NCBI GenBank assembly: GCA_002897615.1
Contig: BDTX01000011.1
Span: 248,001-312,000, forward strand
DNA length: 64,000 nt
Direction of reading: 5' to 3'
From: a bacterium BMS3Bbin14
GTDB taxonomy: Bacteria > Desulfobacterota > Desulfobulbia > Desulfobulbales > Desulfobulbaceae
Positions 8,995-18,234 of the stretch are shown one piece after another (within the stretch, counting starts at the first letter, position 1; every line of letters starts with the position of its first letter). Below the pieces are notes generated by a model. It searched no databases and was not told the origin of the DNA. It worked only from the letters and a program-made list of their open reading frames with translations. The position numbers were made by a program, and so were the translations under genes.

Positions 8995-9522
8995 ATGCGA
9001 AAACAGCGATCGTTTTGTTTGGTCGTGCTCATGATGCTGATTCTGGGACTTATGGTTACGGGATGCGCGAAAAAGCCGGCCGTGAGCCAGGCGGCGGTAT
9101 CTGCTGCTGATTCTGAAGCCATGGGGCCTGCCGAGTCATTGGCGAGCGGGGCGTCGACTGGTGATAATATTATGGAAGGACGGACTTCCGGTCCTATGTT
9201 GCCGGTTTATTTTGATTTTGATTCCGCTCTGATTCGTGCTGATCAGGTTAAGCGTATTGAAACGAATGCCGATTTCCTGAAAAAGAATCCCGAAACGAAG
9301 ATCAGGATTGAAGGAAACTGTGACCCGCGCGGCACCAGGGACTACAACCTGGCACTGGGTGAACGGCGGGCACTGAGCGCCAGGAAGTACCTGGTCAATC
9401 TTGGCGTTGAGGCGTCCCGAATGTCCACGGTCAGCTGGGGAGCGGAAAAGCTTCTCCTCTACGGCCATGACGAGTTGTCCTGGGCGCAGAATCGGCGGGA
9501 TGATTTTGTTATTATCAAATAG
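8995..9522 (+). CDS. pal: Peptidoglycan-associated lipoprotein (OmpA-like)
   Basis: Outer-membrane lipoprotein that tethers the envelope to peptidoglycan, usually with the Tol system. It has 175 residues. The lipobox LMVTGC ends a short hydrophobic signal, placing the lipidated cysteine near residue 22. The C-terminal ~105 residues are an OmpA/MotB-type domain (VYFDFDSALI, then GNCDPRGTRDYNLALGERRA, with the peptidoglycan-binding Asp and Arg). The start is fixed by a strong AAGGAGGG at 8983-8990, five bases before the ATG. No tol genes are adjacent. A terminator follows at once, so it is probably monocistronic. Confidence 0.92.
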   Translation: MRKQRSFCLVVLMMLILGLMVTGCAKKPAVSQAAVSAADSEAMGPAESLASGASTGDNIMEGRTSGPMLPVYFDFDSALIRADQVKRIETNADFLKKNPETKIRIEGNCDPRGTRDYNLALGERRALSARKYLVNLGVEASRMSTVSWGAEKLLLYGHDELSWAQNRRDDFVIIK

Positions 9523-9547
9523 GGTTGTGGTGGTGGCGTAAATTTCG

Positions 9548-9577
9548 GGAGAGGGCCTGTGTCCTCTCCTTTTTTTG
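9548..9577 (+). terminator. Intrinsic terminator after pal
   Basis: Seven-base stem GGAGAGG / CCTCTCC with an 8-base loop, followed by eight T residues, 25 bases after the pal stop codon. Confidence 0.88.
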
Positions 9578-9640
9578 TTCTAATGATTGAATTACGGTGG
9601 TTTCGAAGCCTTGCCCTGTAATTGAAGAAAGGAGAATAGT

Positions 9641-10189
9641 ATGAACGTATTGAAGAAACTCGGCAGTGTCATTTTAGCGGTTGTTGTGCTGACTGCCTTT
9701 TCGCTGTCCAGCGGCGTTGCCCGGGCCGGGAATATATCCGTGGCCGTCCTGAACATGCAGGAGGTGGTATTGGGTTCTGACGCCGGCATCGCCGGACGCA
9801 AGATCATGGAAAAGAAAGCCCGGGAGCTGCGGGAGACTTTCAGGGCCGATGGCGAGGCCCTGGCGGCCCTGCAGAAGGAGATCCAGAAAAAAAGTTCTGT
9901 CTGGAGCGAAGAGAAAAAGCAGGAAAAGGTCCTTGAATTTCAGAAGAAGCGCCGTGACCTGCAACTCAAGCAGGCTGATGCCAAGCTCGAGATGAAGAGC
10001 CTGCAGGATAAGCAGCTGGCTCCTATCCTGAAGGAACTGAAACCGGTGGTGGCCGAGGTTGCCAAGAAGAAGGGCTATACTCTTATTCTGCCGAAGTCCA
10101 GTGTCGTCTATGCGGCTGACAGTATTGATATTTCAGAAGAAGTCACCAAGGCACTCAACGCCAGGATGAAAAAGAGCATTAACAAATAG
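9641..10189 (+). CDS. OmpH/Skp-family periplasmic chaperone
   Basis: A 182-residue exported protein. A signal peptide of about 29 residues ends at VARAG. The mature part starts with the small beta-strand segment typical of Skp (ISVAVLNMQEVV), followed by a long charged coiled coil (about residues 55-130, rich in K, E, Q), then a return strand KGYTLILPKSSVVYA. That layout is the Skp/OmpH tentacle architecture used to hold unfolded outer-membrane proteins. The start is supported by GAAAGGAG upstream. The lone position next to pal fits an envelope role. Skp is normally linked to bamA or lpxD, neither of which is here. Confidence 0.88.
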   Translation: MNVLKKLGSVILAVVVLTAFSLSSGVARAGNISVAVLNMQEVVLGSDAGIAGRKIMEKKARELRETFRADGEALAALQKEIQKKSSVWSEEKKQEKVLEFQKKRRDLQLKQADAKLEMKSLQDKQLAPILKELKPVVAEVAKKKGYTLILPKSSVVYAADSIDISEEVTKALNARMKKSINK

Positions 10190-10285
10190 GGAGACACGAG
10201 GCTGGCCAAGCCGGTTTTGCTGTTGCCGCATGAGGCCGGAAGAGACTCCTGACGGTAACGTTAAGGAGTTTTTGCCCGTAGTTGC

Positions 10286-11083
10286 TTGAATCCGCTTGAT
10301 TTTTTAAAATACACGCCAAGGTCCAATTGCGGCCGCTGCGGTCATCCGACCTGTCTGGCCTTTGCCGTGGCCGTCACCAGGGGCGGGGCTTCGCCGAGGC
10401 TCTGTCCCTTTATTGATCCGGCCGGCCTGGCGGCCGCGGGGAACGGCCCGGCGGCGGCGCCTGGCCGGGACGAGCGGGATACCGACCTGGTCGCCCGGCT
10501 CAAGTCAAAGATCCTTCATAAGGACCTGCGGGCAATCGCGGCCCGGGTCGGCGCCGACTGGCTGCCGGCACCAGCCGGTCTGCTTCGCTTTCGTTACCTG
10601 GACCATCAGGTGGAACTCGGTAAGGACGAGCTTCGCCTGGACGGCAGGGAACCGACCGACCCCAGGGACCGGATTCTTCTCTATAACTATGTGTCGTGCG
10701 CCGGGGGCCGGGTTCCGGCCGGCGACTGGATCGGCATGGAGAGTCTGCCCAATTCCCTTTCCAAAGTGCGGACCCTGGCGACCTACTGCGAATTGCGGCT
10801 GGCCGGGCGTTTTGGCGGCCGTTCCCGGCGCCTTGCCGAGCTGTGCCGGCGTCTCGGCGCCGAACCCGTGCCCGGGGGGCGGACGGCCACGGTTGGCGTC
10901 GTGGTCCCCGTGTTGCCGTATGTGCCCCATTGCCTCCTGTTCTGGGATGAAGAGCCGGAAGATGGCTTCGAGGCCCGGGTCAAGATCCTTTTTGACCGGC
11001 ATGTCATGGATTTCCTGGATATTGAATCACTTGTTTTCTCCGCCGAGCGGTTGGCGGATCGATTGGCGGAGCTTGATTTGTAA
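10286..11083 (+). CDS. 4Fe-4S and DUF3786 domain protein
   Basis: A 265-residue protein whose N-terminus has four cysteines spaced CX2CX4CX16C (C15, C18, C23, C40). This matches the small Fe-S domain found in corrinoid/acetyl-CoA synthase-type proteins (CGRCGHPTC). The rest matches what is known as DUF3786, common in anaerobes, function unknown. The start is a TTG at 10286, with AAGGAG about 17 bases upstream, which is long. The stop is three bases before the next gene, so this is the first gene of the run with heptose kinase and yicC. An electron-transfer or corrinoid-linked role is only an inference. Confidence 0.8.
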   Translation: MNPLDFLKYTPRSNCGRCGHPTCLAFAVAVTRGGASPRLCPFIDPAGLAAAGNGPAAAPGRDERDTDLVARLKSKILHKDLRAIAARVGADWLPAPAGLLRFRYLDHQVELGKDELRLDGREPTDPRDRILLYNYVSCAGGRVPAGDWIGMESLPNSLSKVRTLATYCELRLAGRFGGRSRRLAELCRRLGAEPVPGGRTATVGVVVPVLPYVPHCLLFWDEEPEDGFEARVKILFDRHVMDFLDIESLVFSAERLADRLAELDL

Positions 11084-11085
11084 CA

Positions 11086-12093
11086 ATGGTGAATAAACTG
11101 AAACAGGCGGTAGGCCGCTTCGGAGAGGTGCGCATCCTGGTGATCGGCGACGTCATTGTCGACCAGTTCATCTGGGGCACGGTTTCCCGTATTTCTCCTG
11201 AAGCCCCGGTCCCGGTGGTCAACGTGACCAGCGAGGACCTGCTTCTTGGCGGCAGTGCCAACGTGGTAAAAAATATTTATTCTCTCGGCGGCCGCGGCTC
11301 ATTGTGCGGCGTGATCGGTTCCGACTCCATGGGCCTTAAGCTCGTGGACCTGATGGCGGACCTGTCCGCCCCCGTTGACGGCTTGATTCGCGGCATGAGA
11401 CCGACGACGGTCAAAAGCCGGGTGGTGGCCCAGGGTCAGCAGGTCGTTCGTTTCGACCGGGAAGAGACCGGGATGCCGTCAAAAGAATCGCTGGCGGCCA
11501 TGATCGATTACCTGGAGCGTCATCTGGGTGATTTTGACGCGGTGATTGTCTCGGACTATTCAAAGGGCATCGTCAATGAACCGCTGATGATCCGCCTTCA
11601 TCAGTTGCGTCATGACATGATGTCTGAGCAGGGCCGTAAGCTGCCGCTCATTGTCGACCCGAAACCGGCCAATCTCCATCGTTTTGTCGGCGCCACCGTG
11701 ATTACTCCCAATCACCTTGAGGCCACCATGATGAGCGGCCTGAGGATCAACAATGACCAGGAACTGCTGGCGGCGGCCCGCCATATCCGGGACGAGATTG
11801 ATTGCGGGGCCGTGTTGATTACCCGGGGCGAGTCGGGCATGGCGCTGCTCCAGGGCGATGACGACCTGGTGTCCATTCCGACCATGGCCAAGGAAGTGTA
11901 TGATGTGACCGGCGCCGGTGACACCGTGGTCGCCACCCTGGCCCTGGGCCTGGCCGTCGGTTGTTCCATGGCCGATGCCGCGGTGCTGGCCAATCACGCC
12001 GCCGGAATCGTGGTGGGCAAAGTGGGCACGGCCTCGGTCTCTGCCCGGGAATTGTGCGCGGCCCTGGATGCCGAGCACCAGCAGGGAGGTTGA
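11086..12093 (+). CDS. rfaE1: D-glycero-beta-D-manno-heptose-7-phosphate kinase
   Basis: Phosphorylates heptose-7-phosphate at C1 in the ADP-heptose pathway for LPS inner core. It has 335 residues and a PfkB/ribokinase fold. The substrate lid and GG motif (LLGGSANVV, 53-61) and the anion hole/catalytic base DVTGAGDT (273-280) are both present. The length matches a stand-alone kinase: the C-terminal adenylyltransferase domain of fused HldE is absent and must be encoded elsewhere. It lies three bases from the preceding stop and four bases before yicC, so it is part of a tight operon. The heptosyltransferase at 52393 would use the same pathway's product. Confidence 0.92.
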   Translation: MVNKLKQAVGRFGEVRILVIGDVIVDQFIWGTVSRISPEAPVPVVNVTSEDLLLGGSANVVKNIYSLGGRGSLCGVIGSDSMGLKLVDLMADLSAPVDGLIRGMRPTTVKSRVVAQGQQVVRFDREETGMPSKESLAAMIDYLERHLGDFDAVIVSDYSKGIVNEPLMIRLHQLRHDMMSEQGRKLPLIVDPKPANLHRFVGATVITPNHLEATMMSGLRINNDQELLAAARHIRDEIDCGAVLITRGESGMALLQGDDDLVSIPTMAKEVYDVTGAGDTVVATLALGLAVGCSMADAAVLANHAAGIVVGKVGTASVSARELCAALDAEHQQGG

Positions 12094-12096
12094 TCG

Positions 12097-12978
12097 ATGC
12101 GGCCACGAAGCATGACCGGATTTGGACGCGGCGAGGCCGCTTTTGAGGGACGGACCTGGATAGCGGAGGTGCGGACGGTCAACCATCGCTTTCTTGATCT
12201 GCGCATTATTCTGCCCCGGCCCTATACCGCGCTGGAAGACCGGGTCCGGAGCGCGGCCGCTGCACATCATGACCGGGGCCGGGTTGAAATTTCCCTGCAG
12301 CTGCAGGGCGAGGAGGCCGGCGGTCTGCTCCTGGCCGTGAACACTGATCTGGCCCGGCAGTATCACCGTTGCCTGCAGCAGCTGAACGACGAATTCGGTC
12401 TGGACGATAAGGTGCGCCTGGCCGATATGCTGACCCTGCGGGATCTCATCAGCCAGCAGGAGCAGGATCTGGATCCGGATCGGGAGTGGCCCGGAATCAG
12501 TGCGGCCCTTGACCGGGCTTTCGAGGAATGCCGCCGAATGCGGGAGCAGGAAGGCCGGCTTCTGAAAGAGGATCTCGCCAGGCGCCTGGCCGGCTTTGCC
12601 GCAACCGTGGGGGCCATTGAGCAGCAGCTGCCGGAGATTCTGCAACAGCGTCAGGATGAGTTGAAAAGCCGGATCACCAGGCTGCTTGACGGCGTCAACC
12701 TCGATCCCCTGCGCCTGGCCCAGGAAACGGCAATCCTGGCGGACAAGTGCGACGTGACCGAGGAACTGGTCCGCCTGCGCAGCCATATCTCACAGTTTAC
12801 CGGTTTCCTGGACAGTGACGAACCCGTGGGCCGGCGACTGGATTTTTTGTTGCAGGAATTTTTAAGAGAGGTCAATACCCTGGCCTCCAAGATCAGCAAT
12901 ACCGGGGTTGCCTATCTGAATGTGGAGATGAAAAGCGAGATCGAGAAGTTGCGTGAACAGGTGCAGAACCTGGAGTAG
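12097..12978 (+). CDS. yicC: YicC-family endoribonuclease
   Basis: A 293-residue member of the YicC family, shown in other bacteria to be an endoribonuclease or RNase adaptor acting on small RNAs. The N-terminal signature RSMTGFGRGEA and the VRTVNHRFLDLR strand are present, with long helical middle and C-terminal KSEIEKLREQVQNLE. It follows the heptose kinase by four bases, and its usual partners remA and gmk lie just downstream. A family 1 MITE-like element has inserted at its stop codon: TAG (12976-12978) is part of the element's target duplication, separating yicC from remA by 253 bases. Confidence 0.93.
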   Translation: MRPRSMTGFGRGEAAFEGRTWIAEVRTVNHRFLDLRIILPRPYTALEDRVRSAAAAHHDRGRVEISLQLQGEEAGGLLLAVNTDLARQYHRCLQQLNDEFGLDDKVRLADMLTLRDLISQQEQDLDPDREWPGISAALDRAFEECRRMREQEGRLLKEDLARRLAGFAATVGAIEQQLPEILQQRQDELKSRITRLLDGVNLDPLRLAQETAILADKCDVTEELVRLRSHISQFTGFLDSDEPVGRRLDFLLQEFLREVNTLASKISNTGVAYLNVEMKSEIEKLREQVQNLE

Positions 12979-12980
12979 TA

Positions 12981-13199
12981 CCTGAATCCGTGACGGCTTG
13001 AGGTGATGTTTCATGCAATGTGCAGAATTTATTGCATTATTGACGAATAAGCGCATTTTTTGGTCTTCACCGCGCCGCCCTGCGGGGCGCCCGATAACGG
13101 CGCATCTGCTGCGTTGACAACTCCTTGATATCACATCAGGATAATCAACATCGTTGCCGCCTTGCATCGGCACCGTTCTCGAACGCTCACGGATTCAGG
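12981..13199 (-). mobile_element. MITE-like element, family 1, long form (219 bp)
   Basis: Full-length copy with ends CCTGAATCCGTGA and TCACGGATTCAGG, flanked by a perfect 5-bp repeat TAGTA (12976-12980 and 13200-13204). The left duplication contains the stop codon of yicC. It interrupts a conserved yicC-remA-gmk gene order without destroying any gene. Confidence 0.92.
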
Positions 13200-13231
13200 T
13201 AGTAGTAACCAGCCGGGAAAGAGGATTGTTC

Positions 13232-13537
13232 ATGGATAATAAGCTCATCAATGTCGGGTTTGGCAATGCGGTCAAGATCAATCGTATCCTGGCCGTCGTC
13301 AATCCGGGGTCATCGCCCATCCGCAAGCTGAAGGAGGATGCCCGCAAGGAAAAGAGACTGATCGACGTTACCGAAGGGCGCCGCACCAGGGCCATCGTCA
13401 TTCTCGATACCGGTCACCTGATCCTCTCGTCGGTCCAGCCTGAAACCATCAGTCAACGGTTTGCGGCCCTCTCGGAGGAACAGAACAATCCCGGCCGGAT
13501 CATTGAGCGGATCTCACAGGAGGGGCAGGGTGAGTAG
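13232..13537 (+). CDS. remA: RemA/DUF370-family regulator
   Basis: A 101-residue protein of the DUF370 family. RemA is known in Bacillus subtilis as a DNA-binding activator of matrix genes, and family members commonly sit next to gmk across many phyla. The conserved N-terminal pattern [19 protein letters not shown] and [13 protein letters not shown] are present, then [13 protein letters not shown]. The start ATG at 13232 has GAAAGAGG upstream at 13217-13224. Longer frames would start inside the mobile element. The stop overlaps the gmk start. The role in this organism is unknown. Confidence 0.88.
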   Translation: MDNKLINVGFGNAVKINRILAVVNPGSSPIRKLKEDARKEKRLIDVTEGRRTRAIVILDTGHLILSSVQPETISQRFAALSEEQNNPGRIIERISQEGQGE

Positions 13538-14138
13538 GGGGATTCTCCTGGTCCTGTCCGCGCCGTCGGGCGGCGGCAAGACCACGATTCTGAAAAAGGT
13601 GATGGCCGGCCTGCCCGGCCTGGTCTTTTCGGTCTCGCACACCACGAGGAAACCGAGGCCCGGAGAGCAAGACGGTCGAGACTATTATTTTGTCAGCCGG
13701 CAGGAATTCGAAAGTATCCGTGACCGGCACCCTTCCGGTTTTCTCGAATGGGCCGAGGTCCACGGTAACCTGTACGGGACCAGCCGGGCGGCAGTGGAAC
13801 AGCGTCTTGGCGGCGGCCGGGATGTGATCCTGGATATTGATGTGCAGGGGGCCGCGCAGATCCGGCAAAGCGCGGATCCGGTCACCGTTTTTATCGCCCC
13901 GCCGTCACTGGCGGAGCTGGAGGCCCGGCTTCGCGGCCGGGGCACTGAAAACGAGCAGACCCTGGCCCTGCGTCTCGAAAACGCGAAACAGGAGCTGGCG
14001 GCCATGGATCTTTACGATTACCTGGTTGTCAACGACCGCCTGGACGAGGCGGTGGAGAGCCTGCGCTCAATCATCATCGCCGAACGTTGCCGCCGGCGGC
14101 GGACCGTGGACGGTGTCCCGGTGCAGGTCGTTTTTTGA
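13530..14138 (+). CDS. gmk: Guanylate kinase
   Basis: Converts GMP and ATP to GDP and ADP. The GTG start at 13530 overlaps the remA stop by eight bases and has AGGAGG just upstream, giving 202 residues, the normal size. The P-loop [10 protein letters not shown] spans residues 10-19. The GMP-binding region [20 protein letters not shown] and the segment [12 protein letters not shown] are present, as is DIDVQGA. Translation is probably coupled to remA. The rpoZ gene that often follows gmk is not here, and rlmB follows instead after about 100 bases. Confidence 0.95.
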   Translation: MSRGILLVLSAPSGGGKTTILKKVMAGLPGLVFSVSHTTRKPRPGEQDGRDYYFVSRQEFESIRDRHPSGFLEWAEVHGNLYGTSRAAVEQRLGGGRDVILDIDVQGAAQIRQSADPVTVFIAPPSLAELEARLRGRGTENEQTLALRLENAKQELAAMDLYDYLVVNDRLDEAVESLRSIIIAERCRRRRTVDGVPVQVVF

Positions 14139-14236
14139 GAGCCGGTCGGCGTGGAACAGACTGTTCCCCCGGCGTGAGACTGCCGGTGGACGGACCCCGG
14201 CAATTTCGGCCGGGCCGGTTTTAAGCTAAGCCTTTT

Positions 14237-15043
14237 ATGAAACGTCAGCCGCCGCAACACAGCAGGAAACCGTCCGGCAGCGCCGGGGAGCGGCCGGATA
14301 GCCCGGATATGATCTGGGGCGTGAATACGGTTCTGGAGGCGCTTGCCCACGACCCCCGCAGGGTGAGCGAGGTGCGGGTTCTGCGGGGCAAGGCCGGGCC
14401 GAAATTCCAGGAGATTATCGACCAGGCCCGGGCGCAGAACGTGCGGTTACGGTTTGTTGAAGCCAATCGCCTTGGCGTCCCCGCCCAGACCAGGCACCAG
14501 GGGGTGGTGGCCCGGCAAATTGCGGTCCGGCCCCTTGACCTGAATGAATTGCTGGAACTGGTGGGGCAGGGAGAGGGGCGGCCGCCGGCCAGGATCCTGG
14601 TCCTTGATTCCATTCAGGACCCCCGTAATCTCGGGGCGATTTTCCGTTCCGCCCTGGCTGCCGGGTTTGCCGCCGTTATTCTAACCAGGGAGCGCAGCGC
14701 GCCGCTTTCCGGGACCGTGGCCGCAACCTCGGCCGGTGCCCTGGCCCATCTGCAGATTTGCCAGGTGGTCAACCTTACCGATACGCTGAAGATTTTGCAG
14801 AAAAAAGGGTTCTGGGTCTTCGGTTCAGTGGCCGACCGGACGGCGGCCTCGATCTATAGCACTGATTTTTCCGTGCCGCTCTGCCTGGTGATCGGCGGGG
14901 AAGGCAAGGGTATCCGGCCCCTGGTCCGGAAGCAGTGCGACCAGCTGGTGACCATCCCCATGGCCGGCGATTTTGATTCCCTCAACGCCTCGGTCGCCGC
15001 CGCCGTGATCATGTTCGAGATTGTCCGTCAGCAGGGCCGTTGA
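14237..15043 (+). CDS. rlmB: 23S rRNA (guanosine-2'-O-)-methyltransferase RlmB
   Basis: SpoU-type methyltransferase expected to modify G2251 in the peptidyl-transferase P loop. It has 268 residues: a basic ~24-residue leader, a substrate-binding domain starting IWGVNTVLEAL, then the SPOUT knot with motif 1 (DSIQDPRNLGAIFRSA, 124-139), motif 2 (GGEGKGI, 220-226) and motif 3 (SLNASVAAAV, 248-257). Related TrmH-type enzymes share these motifs. The length and N-terminal domain favour RlmB. It converges with the S1-domain gene, with only 18 bases between stops. Confidence 0.9.
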   Translation: MKRQPPQHSRKPSGSAGERPDSPDMIWGVNTVLEALAHDPRRVSEVRVLRGKAGPKFQEIIDQARAQNVRLRFVEANRLGVPAQTRHQGVVARQIAVRPLDLNELLELVGQGEGRPPARILVLDSIQDPRNLGAIFRSALAAGFAAVILTRERSAPLSGTVAATSAGALAHLQICQVVNLTDTLKILQKKGFWVFGSVADRTAASIYSTDFSVPLCLVIGGEGKGIRPLVRKQCDQLVTIPMAGDFDSLNASVAAAVIMFEIVRQQGR

Positions 15044-15061
15044 GGCAGCTTACTTTGCACT

Positions 15062-16225
15062 TTATTTTTTTCCGGCCAGCTTGTCCCGCAGCAGATCGCC
15101 CAGGGTGCCGAGGGTTTTCGGGGTGCTTTTCACCGCCGGGTCCCGGGCCGGCCGTTCATCTTCTTCCCGGTCTGGGGCCGCATCTTCAGGGGCCAGGGAG
15201 ATCCGTTTTTTGTCCGCCTCCACGCTGTCGATCCGGACCGTTATTTCCCCGCCGATCTCCAGGACCTCGCGGGGATGATTGATTCTGCGTCCGGCGCCGA
15301 GCTTTGAGATATGCAGCAGGCCGTCAAGCCCCGGTTCCAGGGTAATGAAGGCGCCAAAGGCGGCAAGCCGCGACACCCGGCCCTGGTGAATCGATCCTTC
15401 GGGATATTTACTGACCGCGCTGTCCCATGGGCTCTCGGTAGTTTCCCGGAGACTCAGGGAGATGCGGTCATTGTCCCAGTCCAGTTTCCTGATCACCACC
15501 TCGACCTGCTGGTCCCGGCTTAAAATATCCTCCACCCGGTCAACCTGGCCCCAGGCAAGTTCGGAGATGGGGATCAGGCCGTCAATGCCGCCGATATCGA
15601 CAAAGGCGCCGAAATCACGGATCGAGGTGACCGTGCCGCTGATCCGTGCCCCCTCTTCCAGGGTTTCCCGCAGCGTTTCCCTCTGTCGTTCACGTTCTTC
15701 TTCCAGCAGGACGCGGGCGGAAAGGATGATGTTGCGGCCATTTCCCGTAAATTCGATGATCTTGAACTGGCAGGCCTTGTCCAGGTAGTCGGCAGGGTCT
15801 TCCACCCGGCGGATATCCATCTGCGAGTAGGGGCAGAACCCCCGTTGTCCGGCCACGACGACCTCGAAGCCGCCCTTGATTTCCGAGACGACCCGGCCTT
15901 CGACCGGGATGCCGGAACGGAAGGCCTCTTCAAGCTCCAGCAGGGAGGCATGGCTTGAGCCGACCCTGGTGGTAAAGACCATCTCGCCGCCGCGAACGGC
16001 CAGGAGATAAACCTTGACGGAGTCACCGGGCTTGAGCTCGATCCGGCCGTCCGGGTTTCTCACTTCCGCCGCAGCCATTACCCCCTCGCTCTTGCCGCCG
16101 ACATCGAGAAAGATATTCTCGCCGCTGATATCGGCCACTCTGGCATCAATGCGGTCGCCGGGTTTCAGGTTGCGGCTGGATACGTTTTCTACCTGGAAAA
16201 GATCTGCAAATCGTTCTTCGTTCAT
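15062..16225 (-). CDS. S1-domain RNA-binding protein (ribosomal protein S1-like)
   Basis: The start at 16225 gives 387 residues with four consecutive S1/OB repeats, at about 20-88, 105-170, 188-258 and 273-345. Repeats three and four are the best conserved (ARISGTVTSIRDFGAFVDI...GLIPISELAW, and SIHQGRVSRLAAFGAFITLEPGLDGLLHIS). Proteobacterial S1 normally has six repeats and about 560 residues, so this is either a short S1 or a paralogue. It carries a charged ~40-residue tail. No Shine-Dalgarno sequence is seen, which is not unusual for S1. A longer frame reaching 16405 exists but lacks S1 similarity and overlaps the next gene. Confidence 0.85.
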   Translation of the reverse strand: MNEERFADLFQVENVSSRNLKPGDRIDARVADISGENIFLDVGGKSEGVMAAAEVRNPDGRIELKPGDSVKVYLLAVRGGEMVFTTRVGSSHASLLELEEAFRSGIPVEGRVVSEIKGGFEVVVAGQRGFCPYSQMDIRRVEDPADYLDKACQFKIIEFTGNGRNIILSARVLLEEERERQRETLRETLEEGARISGTVTSIRDFGAFVDIGGIDGLIPISELAWGQVDRVEDILSRDQQVEVVIRKLDWDNDRISLSLRETTESPWDSAVSKYPEGSIHQGRVSRLAAFGAFITLEPGLDGLLHISKLGAGRRINHPREVLEIGGEITVRIDSVEADKKRISLAPEDAAPDREEDERPARDPAVKSTPKTLGTLGDLLRDKLAGKK

Positions 16226-16370
16226 GAGGCGGGCCTGTAGGGAGATGAATGGTTGCTGGCTGTCCGGCAATCGGAAACGACTGCCGCGCTGCCGTTTATT
16301 TATATAGCTGGTGGTGAAAAGGTCGTCCGGGTCCTCTCGTCGTCCTCTATGCCTCCGGTTGTGTAACTGG

Positions 16371-18230
16371 TCACAGGGTATGGCACACTGTGCTATTACT
16401 TGCATCTAACCTGTAAGTCGCCGCAGGCTTACCCGGTTGTCTGACGGCCAGGGCGAGACAGCCGTCCCGGTCGCGGAACAACAGGCGTTTTTGCTCAAGT
16501 CCCGCAAGGAAGGCGGAGAGTTTTTCCTCTGTAATCGAGTTGCAAGCATGGAGCAACTCTTTTATGGCGACCGGTTGGTCGCAGGCAAGATATATTTTCC
16601 TGGACAGGCCGCGCAGACGATGTTGCAGGGCCGGGCGGCCGGGACGTTCCTGGCGGATGATAATGAAGTCGCCGCCGTCGCGATATGAGAGCGGCGGCCG
16701 GCAGGCGTTTTCTCTCTGCCGGTGGAACTCGGCCCAGGCCCGCATTTTTTCCCTGACTGGTTTCCAGAGCCGTTCCTGGTGCTTGCGGTCGCCCCGGCCG
16801 TATTTGATCAGCATGACCAGCCGCGACAGCACGGCTGCCGGGTATAACTTGCGGTTATACGGATGCTGGAGGATCGCCTCGACGCCGTAGTCCCGGGGGC
16901 GGCCCCAGACCGGGCAGCCGTGACCCAGGAAAAAACCGGCGGCCTGCAAGGGCGGGAACGGCAGGACAAAGTCCAGGGCCCGCATGGTCTCGTCGACCTG
17001 CTCTTGCGTGCTGCCGGGAAATTCAAGGATCAGGTTGCCCTCAAGCTTGATGCCGGCCGCGGTCGCGAATTTCATGGCGGCGATATTGTCCAGGGCCCGG
17101 GTCCCTTTATTGAGCCGTTGCAGCAGGGGGTTGGAAAACGATTCGATGCCGATCTGGACGGTATGCAGGCCGCCTCTTTGATAGAGCTCATAGGTCTGCC
17201 GGTTTTTTAATACCCTGATTTCTCCGAAAAAATGGAGGTCGTGGCCGTCTTTTTGCAGGGCGCGAAAAAAACGATCGGCCTCCCGGGGCGGCAGGACATT
17301 GTCCGTGAAAGTGAAATCAAGACAGTGATAACGGTTTTGCAGGTGTCGCAATTCCAGCAGCATTCGCTCGCTTTTTTTGCAGCGGTAGCCGCACCACTGC
17401 AGGTTCAGGTTGCAGAAGGAGCATTTATTCCACCAGCAGCCCCGGGAAAATTCAAGCGGCAGGGTTGGGAAAACCGGCAGGCCGATCTGTTTCAGTTCCG
17501 CAAAGTAATCGTCAAAGTCAGGCAGGGGCAGTCTGTTCAGGTCGGGAATTTCATTGTTGTCCGGATACTCTTTCGCCTCGTTGCCGTCTGTCGGCGCTCC
17601 GTTCGGGCGCTGCAGGACATTGGGACCGGGATGCGGCGTTGCGCCGGCCAGGTAGCGGCAGAGGTTGTGCAGGGGCCGTTCCCCTTCGCCGGTGATGATA
17701 AAGTCAATGACCGGGAAAACCTTGAGCAGGGAGGTGCCTATGGCCGGGGCGCAGGTCGAGCCGCCCATCAGGACGGGGAGGCGGGGATAGCGTTTTTTCA
17801 GCCGCCCGGCGGCCAGGATGCTGCCGGGGAGCTGGCTGAAACAGATGGAGAAGCCGGCCAGGGAGCAGGTGCTGAAATCCTGCCGTTCCAGCCAGTCGTC
17901 AAGATGAGAGTCGAGTTGGGCGGCGATGACGTCAAAGTCGGGGAGCGAGCGGACGATTTTCCGGCCCAGCGTCTGCCGGAAGACCGCTCTGGCCTGGTCG
18001 CGGCGTTCCGGAAAGAGGAGGCTGCTGTACAATGCCTCTCCGGCCCAGTTGTTTTCCGAGATGAGTTGATAGGTCCTCGGTCCGATCCGTTGAGCCGCTT
18101 CAAGGTAGGGGTGGCGGGTCTCCACGGTGATCTCCCCGCTTTGCCCCCGGAGATAGGCCTGCAGCACACTCAGCTGGATCGAGGGGCGGTTGAAGATGGC
18201 CCAGGGCATGGAGATAAGGACAACGCGCAT
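16371..18230 (-). CDS. B12-binding radical SAM enzyme of the RiPP-maturation type
   Basis: A 619-residue protein resembling RiPP maturation radical SAM protein 1 (C-methyltransferase type). The N-terminus VVLISMPWAIFNRPSIQL and the ~60-200 region (LMGGSTCAP, FIITGEGE) match the cobalamin-binding module. The radical SAM core begins at SRGCWW with cysteines C265, C270 and C273, giving CX4CX2C instead of the usual CX3CX2C or the long-gap form common in this family. YRCKKSERMLLEL and DNVLP follow as expected. The C-terminal ~120 residues are a separate winged-helix-like part. It starts four bases after lolA and is probably co-transcribed. No precursor peptide was found nearby, so the substrate is unknown. 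Confidence 0.8.
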   Translation of the reverse strand: MRVVLISMPWAIFNRPSIQLSVLQAYLRGQSGEITVETRHPYLEAAQRIGPRTYQLISENNWAGEALYSSLLFPERRDQARAVFRQTLGRKIVRSLPDFDVIAAQLDSHLDDWLERQDFSTCSLAGFSICFSQLPGSILAAGRLKKRYPRLPVLMGGSTCAPAIGTSLLKVFPVIDFIITGEGERPLHNLCRYLAGATPHPGPNVLQRPNGAPTDGNEAKEYPDNNEIPDLNRLPLPDFDDYFAELKQIGLPVFPTLPLEFSRGCWWNKCSFCNLNLQWCGYRCKKSERMLLELRHLQNRYHCLDFTFTDNVLPPREADRFFRALQKDGHDLHFFGEIRVLKNRQTYELYQRGGLHTVQIGIESFSNPLLQRLNKGTRALDNIAAMKFATAAGIKLEGNLILEFPGSTQEQVDETMRALDFVLPFPPLQAAGFFLGHGCPVWGRPRDYGVEAILQHPYNRKLYPAAVLSRLVMLIKYGRGDRKHQERLWKPVREKMRAWAEFHRQRENACRPPLSYRDGGDFIIIRQERPGRPALQHRLRGLSRKIYLACDQPVAIKELLHACNSITEEKLSAFLAGLEQKRLLFRDRDGCLALAVRQPGKPAATYRLDASNSTVCHTL

Positions 18231-18234
18231 ACCA

